From assembly GCA_017306245.1 (NCBI GenBank), contig JAFKIY010000003.1:310001-374000 (forward strand): DNA of 64,000 bases. Reading direction: 5' to 3'. Below are positions 16,610 to 24,645 of this stretch, piece by piece (position 1 is the stretch's first letter; every line of letters begins with the position of its first letter). Made by a program: the position numbers and the translations under genes. The notes below the pieces were generated by a model. That model did not search any database. It was not told the DNA's origin and worked only from the letters and a program-made list of their open reading frames with translations. Source of the DNA: Micrococcales bacterium. Its GTDB lineage: Bacteria > Actinomycetota > Actinomycetes > Actinomycetales > Microbacteriaceae.

Positions 16610-17536
16610 TTACGGCAGTTGCGGCACGACCTCCTGCGCGAGAAAGCGGAGGTGGTCGAGGTCAGCCAGGTCCATGATCTGGAAGTAGATGCGCGTAACC
16701 CCCAGCTCGGCGAGCGAGCCGAGGTAGTCGACGACTTCGGATGCGGTTCCGGCGAACCCGCCCGCCGTGCGCATGCGGTCAAGGTCCTGCCCGATCGCCT
16801 CCGCACGTCGCTGCGCCTCTGCGGTGGTGGCTCCGACCGCCGTCGTCCCGGGTACCGAGAGAATGAGTGTTGACGGGTCCCGGCCGGCCTCCTCGCACGC
16901 CTCGCGAACCCGAGCCACCCGTGTGGCGATATCCTCACGCGTTGCGAAGATCGTGTTGTATTCGGCGGCGTACCGCGCGGCAAGCGCCGGAGTCTTGTTC
17001 GCTCCGCTGCCGCCGATGATGATGGGCAGGGACAATTGCGCGGGCTTGGGGAGGGCGGGGGAGTCGACGAGCGTGTAGTGCTCGCCAGCGAAGTTGTAGC
17101 GGTCGCCGACGGGAGTGGCCCACAGCCCGGTCACGATCTCCAGTTGCTCTTCGAGCATGCCGAAACGCTTCTTCGGAAACGGGATCGCGTACGCGAGGTG
17201 CTCCTTCTCGAACCAGCCGGCGCCGAGGCCCAGCTCGATCCGACCGCCTGACATGGCATCCACCTGGGCGACCTGAATGGCGAGGATGCCGGGGTACCGG
17301 AATGTGGCGGAGGACACGAGCGTGCCGAGCCGGATGCTGCTGGTTTCGCGGGCGAGGCCGGCCAGAGTCGTCCACGCATCGGACGGGCCGGGGAGGCCAT
17401 CCCCTTTGCCCATGGCGAGGTAGTGATCGCTGCGGAAGAATCCGTCGAAACCGAGGTTTTCCGCGGTCTGGGCGACGGCAAGCAGATCCTCGTAGCTCGC
17501 GCCTTGCTGCGGTTCGGTGAAAATTCGAAAGTCCAT
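16610..17536 (-). CDS. LLM-class F420-dependent oxidoreductase
   Basis: A 308-residue luciferase-like TIM-barrel enzyme. MDFRIFTEPQQGASYEDLLAVAQTAENLGFDGFFRSDHYL and TTLAGLARETSSIRLGTLVSSATFRYPGILAIQVAQVDAMS are typical of the group often annotated as F420-dependent TIGR03560-like enzymes; GRIELGLGAGWFEKEH is the cofactor-phosphate region. The ATG at 17536 follows GTGGGGG on the minus strand. Its 5' end faces the thiamine riboswitch, so the promoter region of the ykoEDC operon overlaps its start. Cofactor assignment (F420 against FMN) is from family resemblance. Confidence 0.85.
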   Translation of the reverse strand: MDFRIFTEPQQGASYEDLLAVAQTAENLGFDGFFRSDHYLAMGKGDGLPGPSDAWTTLAGLARETSSIRLGTLVSSATFRYPGILAIQVAQVDAMSGGRIELGLGAGWFEKEHLAYAIPFPKKRFGMLEEQLEIVTGLWATPVGDRYNFAGEHYTLVDSPALPKPAQLSLPIIIGGSGANKTPALAARYAAEYNTIFATREDIATRVARVREACEEAGRDPSTLILSVPGTTAVGATTAEAQRRAEAIGQDLDRMRTAGGFAGTASEVVDYLGSLAELGVTRIYFQIMDLADLDHLRFLAQEVVPQLP

Positions 17537-17553
17537 GCCCCCACCCTGCCACG

Positions 17554-17559
17554 TATACT
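17554..17559 (+). promoter_or_regulatory. -10 element upstream of the TPP riboswitch
   Basis: TATACT, a near-consensus -10 hexamer, lies 11 bases before the first conserved bases of the riboswitch. No strong -35 hexamer is evident; the matching position falls in the start of the divergent LLM gene. Confidence 0.5.
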
Positions 17560-17569
17560 CGAAGGCGAA

Positions 17570-17656
17570 CACGGGAGTCCGGTGAGCCGGGCTGAGAGGA
17601 AGCTGATCAAAGCTTCGACCGTCGAACCTGATCTGGATCATGCCAGCGCAGGGAGG
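17570..17656 (+). ncRNA. TPP riboswitch (THI element)
   Basis: The aptamer is recognisable by its invariant segments: GGGAG near the 5' end, GCTGAGA at 17591-17597, a variable stem (GAAGCTGATCAAAGCTTC), and ACCTGATCTGGATCATGCC at 17626-17644 followed by AGCGCAGGGA. These form the two parallel helices that hold thiamine pyrophosphate. It lies directly upstream of a thiamine-type ECF transporter operon, which fits repression when TPP is plentiful. The exact outer stem limits are approximate. Confidence 0.93.
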
Positions 17657-17673
17657 ACAATTCTCATCTATCC

Positions 17674-17702
17674 CGTGCCATTTCCTCACACGAAAGGGCA
17701 CG
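17674..17702 (+). promoter_or_regulatory. Shine-Dalgarno-sequestering hairpin (riboswitch expression platform)
   Basis: CGTGCCATTT (17674-17683) can pair with AAAGGGCACG (17693-17702) with a single mismatch and a 9-base loop. The 3' arm contains AAAGGG, the probable ribosome-binding site of the gene starting at 17707. No T-tract follows, so regulation of translation rather than termination is inferred. Confidence 0.55.
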
Positions 17703-17706
17703 AAAA

Positions 17707-18333
17707 GTGACCAGTACAACCAAATCCGAACCAACAATCGCAACCGCGCGCCGGTCGATGCGCTGGCGCGTCGTCGACATTGTCGTGGCCAGCGTCATCG
17801 CCGTGGCCAGCAGCGTCGTGTTCTTCGCGTGGAACATCGCCCACGACGGCGTTTCGAGCCTGCTCAAGCCGCTGCTTCCCGGCCTGCAGGCTGCGGATGG
17901 CGGAATGTGGCTGTTCGCGGGCGTGCTCGTCGCGCTCGTCGTGCGCAAGCCGGGCGCTGCGCTCTACGGCGAATTCGTCGCGGCTGCGATTTCCGCGCTT
18001 CTGGGCGGCCAGTACGGCGCGACAGTGCTCCTCAGCGGCCTCGTCCAGGGGCTCGGCGCTGAACTCGTCTTCCTGCTGTTCTTCTACTCGAGCTGGCGGG
18101 TGTGGGTGGCCATTCTCGCCGGAATCGGTGCGGGCATCGCCAAGGCGGCATTCGAGTTGGTGGTGTGGTACCCGGGCGCCGACACTCTGTTCATGACGGT
18201 GTACGTTGCGGCCTCGATCGTGAGCGGCGCCGTGATCGCCGGATTCCTCTCCTGGCTTGCCGTGCGCGGCCTCGCGAAAACCGGGGCGCTCGATCGGTTC
18301 GCCTCCGGTCGCGAGTACTCCGCGCACGTGTGA
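17707..18333 (+). CDS. ykoE: ECF transporter substrate-binding (S) component, YkoE family
   Basis: A 208-residue membrane protein with about five or six spans (residues about 24-45, 62-80, 84-105, 108-130, 136-158, 165-190). It matches the YkoE family of thiamine or HMP-binding S components: DIVVASVIAVASSVVFFAWN, PGAALYGEFVAAAISALLGGQYG and LVQGLGAELVFLLFF. It should bind thiamine or its pyrimidine moiety and hand it to the energising module encoded next. A TPP riboswitch upstream supports the substrate. GTG start with AAAGGG eight bases before it. Confidence 0.88.
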   Translation: MTSTTKSEPTIATARRSMRWRVVDIVVASVIAVASSVVFFAWNIAHDGVSSLLKPLLPGLQAADGGMWLFAGVLVALVVRKPGAALYGEFVAAAISALLGGQYGATVLLSGLVQGLGAELVFLLFFYSSWRVWVAILAGIGAGIAKAAFELVVWYPGADTLFMTVYVAASIVSGAVIAGFLSWLAVRGLAKTGALDRFASGREYSAHV

Positions 18334-19808
18334 CGAACGTGCCCGGCCCGTCGAGTGGCTCACCGGTGCGGCCCGCCCGCGTGCGCGCCGCGGGATGGGG
18401 CTGGCACCACGCCCCGCGCACGCGGTGGGCTCTGCGCGGACTTGACTTCGAGATCGACCCGGGGGAGCGGGTGCTGCTTCTCGGCGCATCCGGTTCCGGC
18501 AAATCGACAGTGCTTCAAGCGCTTGCGGGCGTACTGGGAGGCTCGGAGGAAGGCGAATCGGCGGGAGAGCTGCTCATCGATCAGCGGCCGGCAACCGAAT
18601 CGCAGGGACGTGTCGGTCTGGTTCTTCAGGATCCGGACAGTCAGGTGATCCTCGAGCGCGTCGGCGACGACGTCGCGTTCGGCTGCGAAAACCTCGGCGT
18701 ACCGAGGGAGGAGATCTGGCCCCGAGTGCGGCACGCGCTCGCGGAGGTCGGTCTCGACGTCGCTCTCGATAGGTCAACGACTCAGCTTTCCGGCGGGCAG
18801 AAGCAGCGTCTGGCCCTCGCGGGCGTGCTCGCGATGCGTCCTGGGCTGATCTTGCTCGATGAACCGACCGCGAACCTTGATCCGGCCGGAGTCGCGGAGG
18901 TTCGGGATGCGGTGGCGCGCGTCCTCGAGTCGACCGGCGCGACTCTCATGGTCGTCGAACACCGGGTGGATGTGTGGTTGCCGCTCGTGGACCGGGTGAT
19001 CGTGCTGTCGCCGGACGGTGCGCTTCTCGCCGATGGCGCTCCGGAGGACGTGCTGCAGTCGCGCGGGGGAGAGCTGGCAGAGCTCGGGGTGTGGGTTCCC
19101 GGGCATCCGCCCGCCGTTTCCCTGCGCGTTTCAGCACCGGGGGCGAGGGTGCTCGGGACCCGGGACCTGACGGTGGGCCGATCCGTCGCATTCGCCGCGA
19201 ACGGTTTCGTGCGGGAGATGCCCGACCTCGAGTTTCATGAGGGCACAAGCACGGCGATCACCGGCCCGAACGGGTCGGGCAAGTCGACTCTCGGACTGAC
19301 GCTGGCCGGGCTGCTTCCGCGGATCGCGGGCACCGTGTCGGCGAGTGGGACGTTGCGGGATGGCGCGAGCGAGCACCCGATCGACTGGCGGTCGCGCGAG
19401 CTCCTCACTCGAATCGGCACGGTGTTCCAGGAACCTGAGCACCAGTTTCTGCGCTCTACCGTGCGCGAAGAACTCGCGGTGGGTCCCCGCGCGCTGAAGC
19501 TTTCTTCCGCCGAGATTGCCGCGCGCATCGACGAGCTTCTCCAGCGACTGCGCCTGGATGCCCTCGCCGATGCGAACCCGTTCACCCTGTCGGGCGGGGA
19601 GAAGCGCCGGCTCAGCGTGGCCACGATTCTGGCCACGAGGCCGAGGGTGCTCGTGCTGGATGAGCCGACGTTCGGTCAGGATTCCCGCACCTGGGCGGAA
19701 CTCCTCGGGCTGCTGGGCGAACTCGTCGACGAAGGGAAGGCGATCATCGCGATGACCCACGATCGCCGATTCGTCGACACGTTCGCGGACCGCGAGGTGC
19801 TCCTGTGA
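18330..19808 (+). CDS. ykoD: ECF transporter ATP-binding protein with two ABC domains, YkoD-like
   Basis: A 492-residue protein with two fused ABC ATPase domains. Domain 1: Walker A GASGSGKST (near residue 53), signature LSGGQKQR, Walker B LILLDEPT. Domain 2: GPNGSGKST (near residue 314), LSGGEKRR, VLVLDEPT, with EEL-type Q-loops FQEPEHQF and LQDPDSQV typical of ECF A components. It powers thiamine-type uptake with the S and T subunits. The GTG start overlaps the ykoE stop (GTGTGA), so the two are translationally coupled. Confidence 0.9.
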   Translation: MTNVPGPSSGSPVRPARVRAAGWGWHHAPRTRWALRGLDFEIDPGERVLLLGASGSGKSTVLQALAGVLGGSEEGESAGELLIDQRPATESQGRVGLVLQDPDSQVILERVGDDVAFGCENLGVPREEIWPRVRHALAEVGLDVALDRSTTQLSGGQKQRLALAGVLAMRPGLILLDEPTANLDPAGVAEVRDAVARVLESTGATLMVVEHRVDVWLPLVDRVIVLSPDGALLADGAPEDVLQSRGGELAELGVWVPGHPPAVSLRVSAPGARVLGTRDLTVGRSVAFAANGFVREMPDLEFHEGTSTAITGPNGSGKSTLGLTLAGLLPRIAGTVSASGTLRDGASEHPIDWRSRELLTRIGTVFQEPEHQFLRSTVREELAVGPRALKLSSAEIAARIDELLQRLRLDALADANPFTLSGGEKRRLSVATILATRPRVLVLDEPTFGQDSRTWAELLGLLGELVDEGKAIIAMTHDRRFVDTFADREVLL

Positions 19809-20563
19809 CGCATCCGTTCTCCCGCATCAACCCGGTCGCGAAACTCGGGGCCGCGCTGCTCCTCGCCGCGTGTCTCGTTCTCACCGTCGACTGGGTCTCG
19901 GCGGGAACCGCACTGCTTCTCGAGCTGGCGGGATTTCCGTTTCTGGGAATCGGGGCCCGACGGTTCTGGTTGCGGACGCTGCCGGTGTGGGTTGCCGCAC
20001 CGCTTACCGGCATCACGATCCTGTTGTACGGCCGGCCGTCCGGCACCATTTACTGGGAATGGTTCGCGGTGCGCATCAGTGACGGTTCCCTCGAACTCGC
20101 GCTGGCGACAATGCTTCGGGTAGTGGCGATCGGACTGCCCGCCGTGGTGCTGTTCATCACCGTCGACGCGACCGATCTCGCGGATGGCCTCGCCCAGGTG
20201 TGGCGCCTGCCGAGCCGTTTCGTGCTCGGCGCGCTCGCCGCATTCCGGCTCGTCGGACTGTTCGCGAACGACTGGCGTTACCTGGAACTGGCCAGACGGG
20301 CGCGCGGCGTCGGGGATGCCGGTCGCATCCGGCGCATCCCCGGCCAGGTGTTCGCCCTGCTGGTGCTGGCGATCCGACGGGGAAGCAAACTTGCCGTCGC
20401 GATGGAGGCTCGCGGGTTCGGAGGCCCGATTCCGCGCACATGGGCGAGGGAGTCCCGATTCGAAATGGGAGAGTGGGGCACTCTGATAACTGGTTTGATG
20501 GTGGGCATGATCGCGATCGCAGCGGCCGTAGGCACCGGCCATTGGAACTTCATTGTCGGATAG
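19805..20563 (+). CDS. ykoC: ECF transporter transmembrane (T) component, YkoC-like
   Basis: A 252-residue membrane protein with about five spans. The N-terminus HPFSRINPVAKLGAALLLAACLVLTVDW is typical of CbiQ/EcfT proteins. The cytoplasmic coupling helices are visible in ELARRARGVGDAGRI and SKLAVAMEARGFGG, which carry the conserved Ala-Arg-Gly signatures that dock on the ATPases. It couples ATP hydrolysis to toppling of the S component. Its GTG start overlaps the ykoD stop by four bases. Confidence 0.9.
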   Translation: MTHPFSRINPVAKLGAALLLAACLVLTVDWVSAGTALLLELAGFPFLGIGARRFWLRTLPVWVAAPLTGITILLYGRPSGTIYWEWFAVRISDGSLELALATMLRVVAIGLPAVVLFITVDATDLADGLAQVWRLPSRFVLGALAAFRLVGLFANDWRYLELARRARGVGDAGRIRRIPGQVFALLVLAIRRGSKLAVAMEARGFGGPIPRTWARESRFEMGEWGTLITGLMVGMIAIAAAVGTGHWNFIVG

Positions 20564-21065
20564 TGCACAGCCCCCAAAGTGGAGGCCGGACATTGTGCTC
20601 GTCGACGGGCGCAGCGGGTCCGGCAAGACGGACCTCGCGCGCTCGATCGTCCAGCAAAAACCCGAACTGCAGCTGGTGCGGATGGACGACATCTACCCGG
20701 GCTGGCACGGCCTTGAGGCTGCCAGCCGGCACGTGCACGACTTCGTGATCACCGCATCCGTGCGCCGCTGGCAGCGTTGGGACTGGGCGGATGGCCGACC
20801 CGCAGAGTGGCACGTGCTCGACCAGAGCAGGCCGATCCTCGTTGAAGGGTGCGGTGCGCTCAGCCGAGCCAACCGTGCTCTCGCCGCTTACGCCGTGTGG
20901 GTGGAGCTCGACGAGGAGACTCGTCGGGCTCGCGTACAGGAGCGGGACGGCGACGCCTGGGCAGACCACTGGGTTGAGTGGGCTGCCCAGGAGGCCGCGT
21001 TCATCGACAGCGAGAATCCGCAGAGTCTCGCCGATATCGTGATCAACGGCAGAGAGACGTTTTAG
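20553..21065 (+). CDS. P-loop ATP-binding protein (uridine kinase-like)
   Basis: A 170-residue P-loop protein: Walker A DGRSGSGKT near residue 19, then MDDIYPGWHGLEAASR, a motif seen in uridine/nucleoside kinase-like and adenylate kinase-like proteins, and a C-terminal VWVELDEETRRARVQERD lid region. It probably phosphorylates a small molecule. The TTG start (20553) overlaps the end of ykoC by 11 bases, so it may be coupled to the thiamine transporter operon. A role on a thiamine precursor is possible but unproven. The TTG start is the least certain part. Confidence 0.72.
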   Translation: MSDSAQPPKWRPDIVLVDGRSGSGKTDLARSIVQQKPELQLVRMDDIYPGWHGLEAASRHVHDFVITASVRRWQRWDWADGRPAEWHVLDQSRPILVEGCGALSRANRALAAYAVWVELDEETRRARVQERDGDAWADHWVEWAAQEAAFIDSENPQSLADIVINGRETF

Positions 21066-21433
21066 CCCCAACCAAGGCGATGCAGTTCGTTGTCGTCGAT
21101 GCCGTAGAAGTGGGCGATTTCATGCACGAGCGTGACGTGAATCTGGTCTTTGAGTTCCTCGAGGTTTGCGCTCACGCTCAGGAGCGGTTCGCGGTACAGG
21201 ATGATGCGGTCCGGTAGTTCGCCGAAGCCGTATTGACCGCGCTCGGTCAGGTTCACTCCGTCGTACAGCCCCAGGATGTCGAGGGTGCCGTCCTCGGGGC
21301 GGTCCTCCACGACGAAGACCACGTTGTCGAGGCCATCCACCATGTCGTCGGGCAACTTGTCAAGTTCATCCACGACAAGCTTTTCGAACGCGTCTGCGTC
21401 AACAGAGTCTGGGTCCAGCTCGAGGTCAGCCAC
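21062..21433 (-). CDS. Zincin-like metallopeptidase family protein
   Basis: A 123-residue acidic protein with the metal motif HEIAHFYGIDD at residues 104-114 (His104, Glu105, His108, with Asp following), the HExxH...D pattern of the small MPN/zincin family found next to clpS in actinobacteria. A substrate is not known. GTG start overlapping the DUF2017 stop, so it ends the clpS-DUF2017-zincin chain. The 3' end overlaps the convergent P-loop gene by four bases. Confidence 0.85.
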   Translation of the reverse strand: MADLELDPDSVDADAFEKLVVDELDKLPDDMVDGLDNVVFVVEDRPEDGTLDILGLYDGVNLTERGQYGFGELPDRIILYREPLLSVSANLEELKDQIHVTLVHEIAHFYGIDDNELHRLGWG

Positions 21434-21893
21434 CGACGGCCTCCACGAGCGAGTTCTGCAGGAAACCCAGCCAGTCGTACAGGCCCTGAAGCACGCCGTC
21501 GCCGTTCGGCTCCTGGTCGTCCGACTCGATACCCAGCCGGCTTGCCAGCGAGAGGCGGATGTCGGTGAGGCTTCGCAGCCACGCCTGGGCTTGCCCCCGA
21601 TCCAGCGTCACCTCACCGGAATCAATGGCCGCGCTGAGGGTCACAATCACGACGTCGGCGTTGGACACTTTGCGGTCGATGAGGCCCGAAGCGGTGTACC
21701 GGCGGAACTCCGCCGACGACGCCGGATCCCCCGGGTAGGCGTCCGGGAGCATCCGGATCACGGCCGGGTCGTTCGCGTTGCCCTCGCGAAGCAGCACGGA
21801 AACCTGGGATGCGAGATTCTGCAGCAGAAGCGCCTCATCGCGGCTGATCGCCGCGACGATGACGCCGTCATCGCGCGCCGCGAACGCTTTCAC
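21426..21893 (-). CDS. DUF2017 family protein
   Basis: A 155-residue helical protein of the DUF2017 family, recognised by the start [31 protein letters not shown] and [25 protein letters not shown], and by its usual place between clpS and a small zincin gene. No activity is known; the constant linkage to clpS suggests a part in Clp-dependent protein turnover. The GTG start overlaps the clpS stop by four bases (GTGA). Confidence 0.85.
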   Translation of the reverse strand: MKAFAARDDGVIVAAISRDEALLLQNLASQVSVLLREGNANDPAVIRMLPDAYPGDPASSAEFRRYTASGLIDRKVSNADVVIVTLSAAIDSGEVTLDRGQAQAWLRSLTDIRLSLASRLGIESDDQEPNGDGVLQGLYDWLGFLQNSLVEAVGG

Positions 21894-22174
21894 GCGTCCG
21901 CCTTTCCCATGGTCGCCCACAGCCCGTAGTCGTGCATGGCCTCGACGTGGCGCTCCATTTCCTCGCGCGTGCCCGTGGCGACGACGGCGCGGCCCGTCAA
22001 ATGCACCTGCAGCATGAGACGTTCTGCCTCGGCCGGCGGGTAGCCGAAGTAGCTGCGGAAAACATACGACACGTAGGACATCAGGTTGACCGGGTCGTTG
22101 AGGACGAGCGTGACCCACGGCACGTCGAGCGCGCTGCGCTCGCTCACGTGCGTTTCTTCGATCGTGTCGGCCAC
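21890..22174 (-). CDS. clpS: ATP-dependent Clp protease adaptor ClpS
   Basis: A 94-residue ClpS adaptor. The N-degron binding fold is visible: [71 protein letters not shown]. ClpS recruits proteins with destabilising N-terminal residues to the ClpC/ClpA unfoldase. The conserved D-x-N-x-M core (NDPVNLMSY) is intact. The GTG start lies six bases after TAGGCT, so the operon mRNA is probably leaderless. Confidence 0.93.
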   Translation of the reverse strand: MADTIEETHVSERSALDVPWVTLVLNDPVNLMSYVSYVFRSYFGYPPAEAERLMLQVHLTGRAVVATGTREEMERHVEAMHDYGLWATMGKADA

Positions 22175-22186
22175 GACTCCAGCCTA
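22175..22186 (-). promoter_or_regulatory. Leaderless -10 element of the clpS operon
   Basis: Minus-strand TAGGCT (22186-22181), then GGAGTC, then GTG at 22174. Confidence 0.55.
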
Positions 22187-22203
22187 CGGTCGGGCAAAAC
22201 AAT

Positions 22204-22279
22204 TGGGGTGATCGACGGGGCTCGAACCCGCGACATCCGGCTCCACAAGCCAGCGCTCTACCAACTGAGCTACGACCAC
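22204..22279 (-). tRNA. tRNA-His (GTG)
   Basis: Read on the minus strand it folds as a complete cloverleaf: acceptor GTGGTCG/CGATCAC, D-loop GTAGCTCAGTTGGTAGAGC, anticodon loop CTTGTGG with anticodon GTG, T-arm GCGGGTTCGAGCCCCGT, discriminator C and an encoded CCA. The base before the acceptor stem is G, opposite C73, giving the extra G-1:C73 pair that marks tRNA-His. Confidence 0.95.
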
Positions 22280-22321
22280 CATGCGCCGGGCGAACTACCT
22301 CGGCAACGACTCACCATCCTA

Positions 22322-22942
22322 TTACAGTCGGGGAGCAAATTCCTCAATCACGGAGGCGGCAACCGCCTGCACTTCGCCCGTCGTCGGTCCAGGGTCCGCC
22401 ACGAACGCGGTCTTCCGGTAGTAGTCGAGTTCCCGGATCGACTCGAGGATGTCGGCGAGGGCACGGTGGCCGCCGTCCTTTTCGGGTGCATTGAAGTAGA
22501 TTCGCGGAACCCAGCGGCGGACAAGCTCCTTGATGGAGGACACATCCACGTTGCGGTAGTGGAGGTGGCTGTCGATGCGGGGCATGTAGCGGGCGAGGAA
22601 CGCGCGGTCGGTGCCGATCGTGTTTCCCGCGAGCGGCGCCGTTTGCGGGGTGGGCACGAACGTGCGGATGTAGTCGAGCACGGCGTCTTCGGCATCCTTG
22701 AGGTGCGCCCCGCCAGGGATCAGTTCCAGCAGGCCCGACTTCTCGTGCATGTTGCGTACGAACTCGCCCATGTTGTCGAGTGCCGCCTGGTCGGCGGCGA
22801 TGACGACGTCGAATCCCGGGTCGAGAATCTCGAGTTCGAAGTCGGTGATGACGACGGCAACCTCAACGAGCTGATCGACCCCCACATCCAGACCGGTCAT
22901 TTCGCAGTCGATCCAGACGAGTCGATCGTTGCCGTTAGCCAT
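22322..22942 (-). CDS. orn: Oligoribonuclease
   Basis: A 206-residue DEDDh 3'-5' exonuclease that degrades very short RNA oligomers (and pGpG). Catalytic motifs: [11 protein letters not shown] near residue 9 (DxE), [15 protein letters not shown] near residue 107 (first Asp of Exo II), and [15 protein letters not shown] (HxAxxD, Exo III) near residue 158. [12 protein letters not shown] is also family-specific. The ATG at 22942 is six bases after a TAGACT hexamer, so a leaderless mRNA is likely; an alternative TTG start two codons upstream is inside the spacer. Confidence 0.95.
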   Translation of the reverse strand: MANGNDRLVWIDCEMTGLDVGVDQLVEVAVVITDFELEILDPGFDVVIAADQAALDNMGEFVRNMHEKSGLLELIPGGAHLKDAEDAVLDYIRTFVPTPQTAPLAGNTIGTDRAFLARYMPRIDSHLHYRNVDVSSIKELVRRWVPRIYFNAPEKDGGHRALADILESIRELDYYRKTAFVADPGPTTGEVQAVAASVIEEFAPRL

Positions 22943-22954
22943 GCCCAAAGTCTA
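22943..22954 (-). promoter_or_regulatory. Leaderless -10 element of orn
   Basis: Minus-strand TAGACT (22954-22949), TTGGGC, then ATG at 22942. Confidence 0.55.
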
Positions 22955-23016
22955 TCTTTGGCTCCCCACCGAAAAACTCTGGTGCGCCGCGGGCCCCGAC
23001 GTGGTAGTAAGAGTTC

Positions 23017-23295
23017 ATGAACAGCGACACTCCACAGCTCAAGCGCGGCGACGAATACATCACGATCTTCGCCGGCGGCCCGAATGACGGCCAAACAGGC
23101 ACGCGCATCAGCACCGATGGGACGTGGGACGACGAGGTCACTGTTCTCACGGCGGTCGACGGCAAAGAGACCATGATCGACTACAACTTCGCCAGCTGGC
23201 GCGAACTGGGCGGAAAATATTACGTGACCTACAGCTACGACGCGGCGGACAGCGAGCCCGTCGAGGACCCGGAAGACAGGGGCGGACGGCAGTAG
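23017..23295 (+). CDS. Hypothetical protein, 92 residues
   Basis: A small acidic protein, mostly beta by pattern: EYITIFAGGPNDGQTGTRIST, VTVLTAVDGKETMIDYNFASWRELGGKYYVTYSYD, ending in a Glu/Asp/Pro tail. I do not recognise a named family. The ATG follows TAGTAA by six bases, which fits the leaderless pattern common in this genome. It is divergent from orn and followed by a lipoprotein gene 18 bases downstream. Confidence 0.65.
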   Translation: MNSDTPQLKRGDEYITIFAGGPNDGQTGTRISTDGTWDDEVTVLTAVDGKETMIDYNFASWRELGGKYYVTYSYDAADSEPVEDPEDRGGRQ

Positions 23296-23313
23296 TTCGC
23301 ACGAGGGGGAAGC

Positions 23314-23706
23314 ATGCGGAAATTGAAGAAGCCGGTCACGGGCATCCTCACGCTTGGCCTGGCGGCAACGCTGGCCGGGTGTTCGCTCGCACCGCATGTT
23401 CCGGTTGCCACATTTAAGGTTGCCGGCGGCGAGACATTCAAGGTGGAGTTGGCGACTCCCGAACTTGAGGCTCACGCGCGGGCGCTATTGGCGGGGGAGA
23501 ACATCGCGGCAATCCCCAATGGCATCGTCGTGCGCGATTCGCCCGGTGTGAACGCGCCCTGGTCGTGGCACATCGATCCGGCAACCCTCGAGTTCGCGTT
23601 CGCGACCACCGAGGTTTGCGACGGCATCCCCTCGTATGTGGAAGACGAAATTGTCACCTCAGACTATTTCTGCCCGTGGTCGGCGAAAGTCATCGACGTC
23701 AAGTAG
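23314..23706 (+). CDS. Lipoprotein with BP74_N-like domain
   Basis: A 130-residue predicted lipoprotein: a signal peptide with lipobox LAGC at about residue 23, then a domain reading ATFKVAGGETFKVELATPE, ALLAGENIAAIPNGIVVRDS, GVNAPWSWHIDPATLEFA and EVCDGIPSYVEDEI. I recognise these as the hallmarks of the BP74 N-terminal domain, named from a Dictyostelium calmodulin-binding protein and present in many secreted bacterial proteins of unknown function. The domain ends in CPWSAKVIDV. ATG start with GAGGGGGA just upstream. Confidence 0.75.
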   Translation: MRKLKKPVTGILTLGLAATLAGCSLAPHVPVATFKVAGGETFKVELATPELEAHARALLAGENIAAIPNGIVVRDSPGVNAPWSWHIDPATLEFAFATTEVCDGIPSYVEDEIVTSDYFCPWSAKVIDVK

Positions 23707-23766
23707 AGCCGCGGATGCGCGTCCCGGATGTGGGGAGGCCGCTGCGGTATCGTGGTACCGCGATTC

Positions 23767-23839
23767 GCCCTCGTAGCTCAGCGGATAGAGCAGGAGCCTT
23801 CTAATCTCTTGGTCGCAGGTTCGATTCCTGCCGAGGGCA
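23767..23839 (+). tRNA. tRNA-Arg (TCT)
   Basis: Complete cloverleaf: acceptor GCCCTCG/CGAGGGC, D-arm GTAGCTCAGCGGATAGAGCA, anticodon loop CTTCTAA with anticodon TCT, T-arm GCAGGTTCGATTCCTGC, discriminator A. CCA is not encoded. Confidence 0.95.
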
Positions 23840-23856
23840 CCGTCAGCCGGGAGCTG

Positions 23857-24549
23857 TCAGTCGTCGTCGGCGGCCGGCGGCGCCGGGAATTCTGCCCGTG
23901 CCGGCTGCTTCGGCTGGACGGCCTTCGGCGCCGCGGACGCCGCCTGAGTGGGGGTTTGGGTCGAAGCCGCGTCCGAGCCTTCCGCGGCCTTCTCGGCGGC
24001 CTGCTGCGCTTCCCAGGCTTTCTGCTGGGCTGCGAGATCCTGATCGTTCAGGGATACCTCGTAGGCCCATGAGTCGAGGTCGTTCCGGAACAGCTTCTTC
24101 GCCCGACGAGGGTGCGCCTGCCACTCGATGAGCCGGTCCTTGAATTCCTTCAACGACTGCGCAGCCTGGAAACTGAACGACACCGCCTGCTTCTTGAGCT
24201 CGCCCAGCTCGTGGGTCGCCCAGTCCGCGGCAAGGCTCGAACCGCCAAGGGGCAGCAACCTCAACCGGACATCGCACTCGATCGCGATGTGGTCTGCCTG
24301 CTGCTGTTCCGGTGCCGACAGCGCATTCCAGTTCGCGGCCCGCCGAGCCGCGCCGATCATCGCGGTGACTGCCGCCGCGCGTTCATCCCGGTCGTGCATG
24401 GCGACGATGCGCTTGGTTGATCCGCGCCCAATGAGCGCGGCAACGACGCCTGCGACCAGGATGGCTACACCGGGAACGATCGCCGTCAAAAAGACGTGCG
24501 TTCCGGCATCCGAATAGAACCAGTACACGAAGTTGTCCCACCACTGCAT
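23857..24549 (-). CDS. Hypothetical membrane-anchored protein
   Basis: A 230-residue protein with one clear N-terminal membrane span (HVFLTAIVPGVAILVAGVVAALIG, about residues 18-41), a helical cytoplasmic domain (AAAVTAMIGAARRAANWNALSAPEQQQADHIAIECDVRLRLLPL) and an Ala/Pro/Gln-rich disordered tail from about residue 175. I do not recognise a named family. The ATG at 24549 is chosen because TACCCT ends six bases upstream; an ATG at 24588 would add 13 residues. Confidence 0.75.
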   Translation of the reverse strand: MQWWDNFVYWFYSDAGTHVFLTAIVPGVAILVAGVVAALIGRGSTKRIVAMHDRDERAAAVTAMIGAARRAANWNALSAPEQQQADHIAIECDVRLRLLPLGGSSLAADWATHELGELKKQAVSFSFQAAQSLKEFKDRLIEWQAHPRRAKKLFRNDLDSWAYEVSLNDQDLAAQQKAWEAQQAAEKAAEGSDAASTQTPTQAASAAPKAVQPKQPARAEFPAPPAADDD

Positions 24550-24561
24550 ATGGGCAGGGTA
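24550..24561 (-). promoter_or_regulatory. Leaderless -10 element of the membrane-anchored protein gene
   Basis: Minus-strand TACCCT (24561-24556), GCCCAT, then ATG at 24549. Confidence 0.45.
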
Positions 24562-24645
24562 CAGCCCGGTTGCGGGTACCAGCGCCATTGGCTCGCGAGT
24601 CCCGTCAACACTCAGCGGATGCGGAACCGCCGTCGGCCGTGTCGG

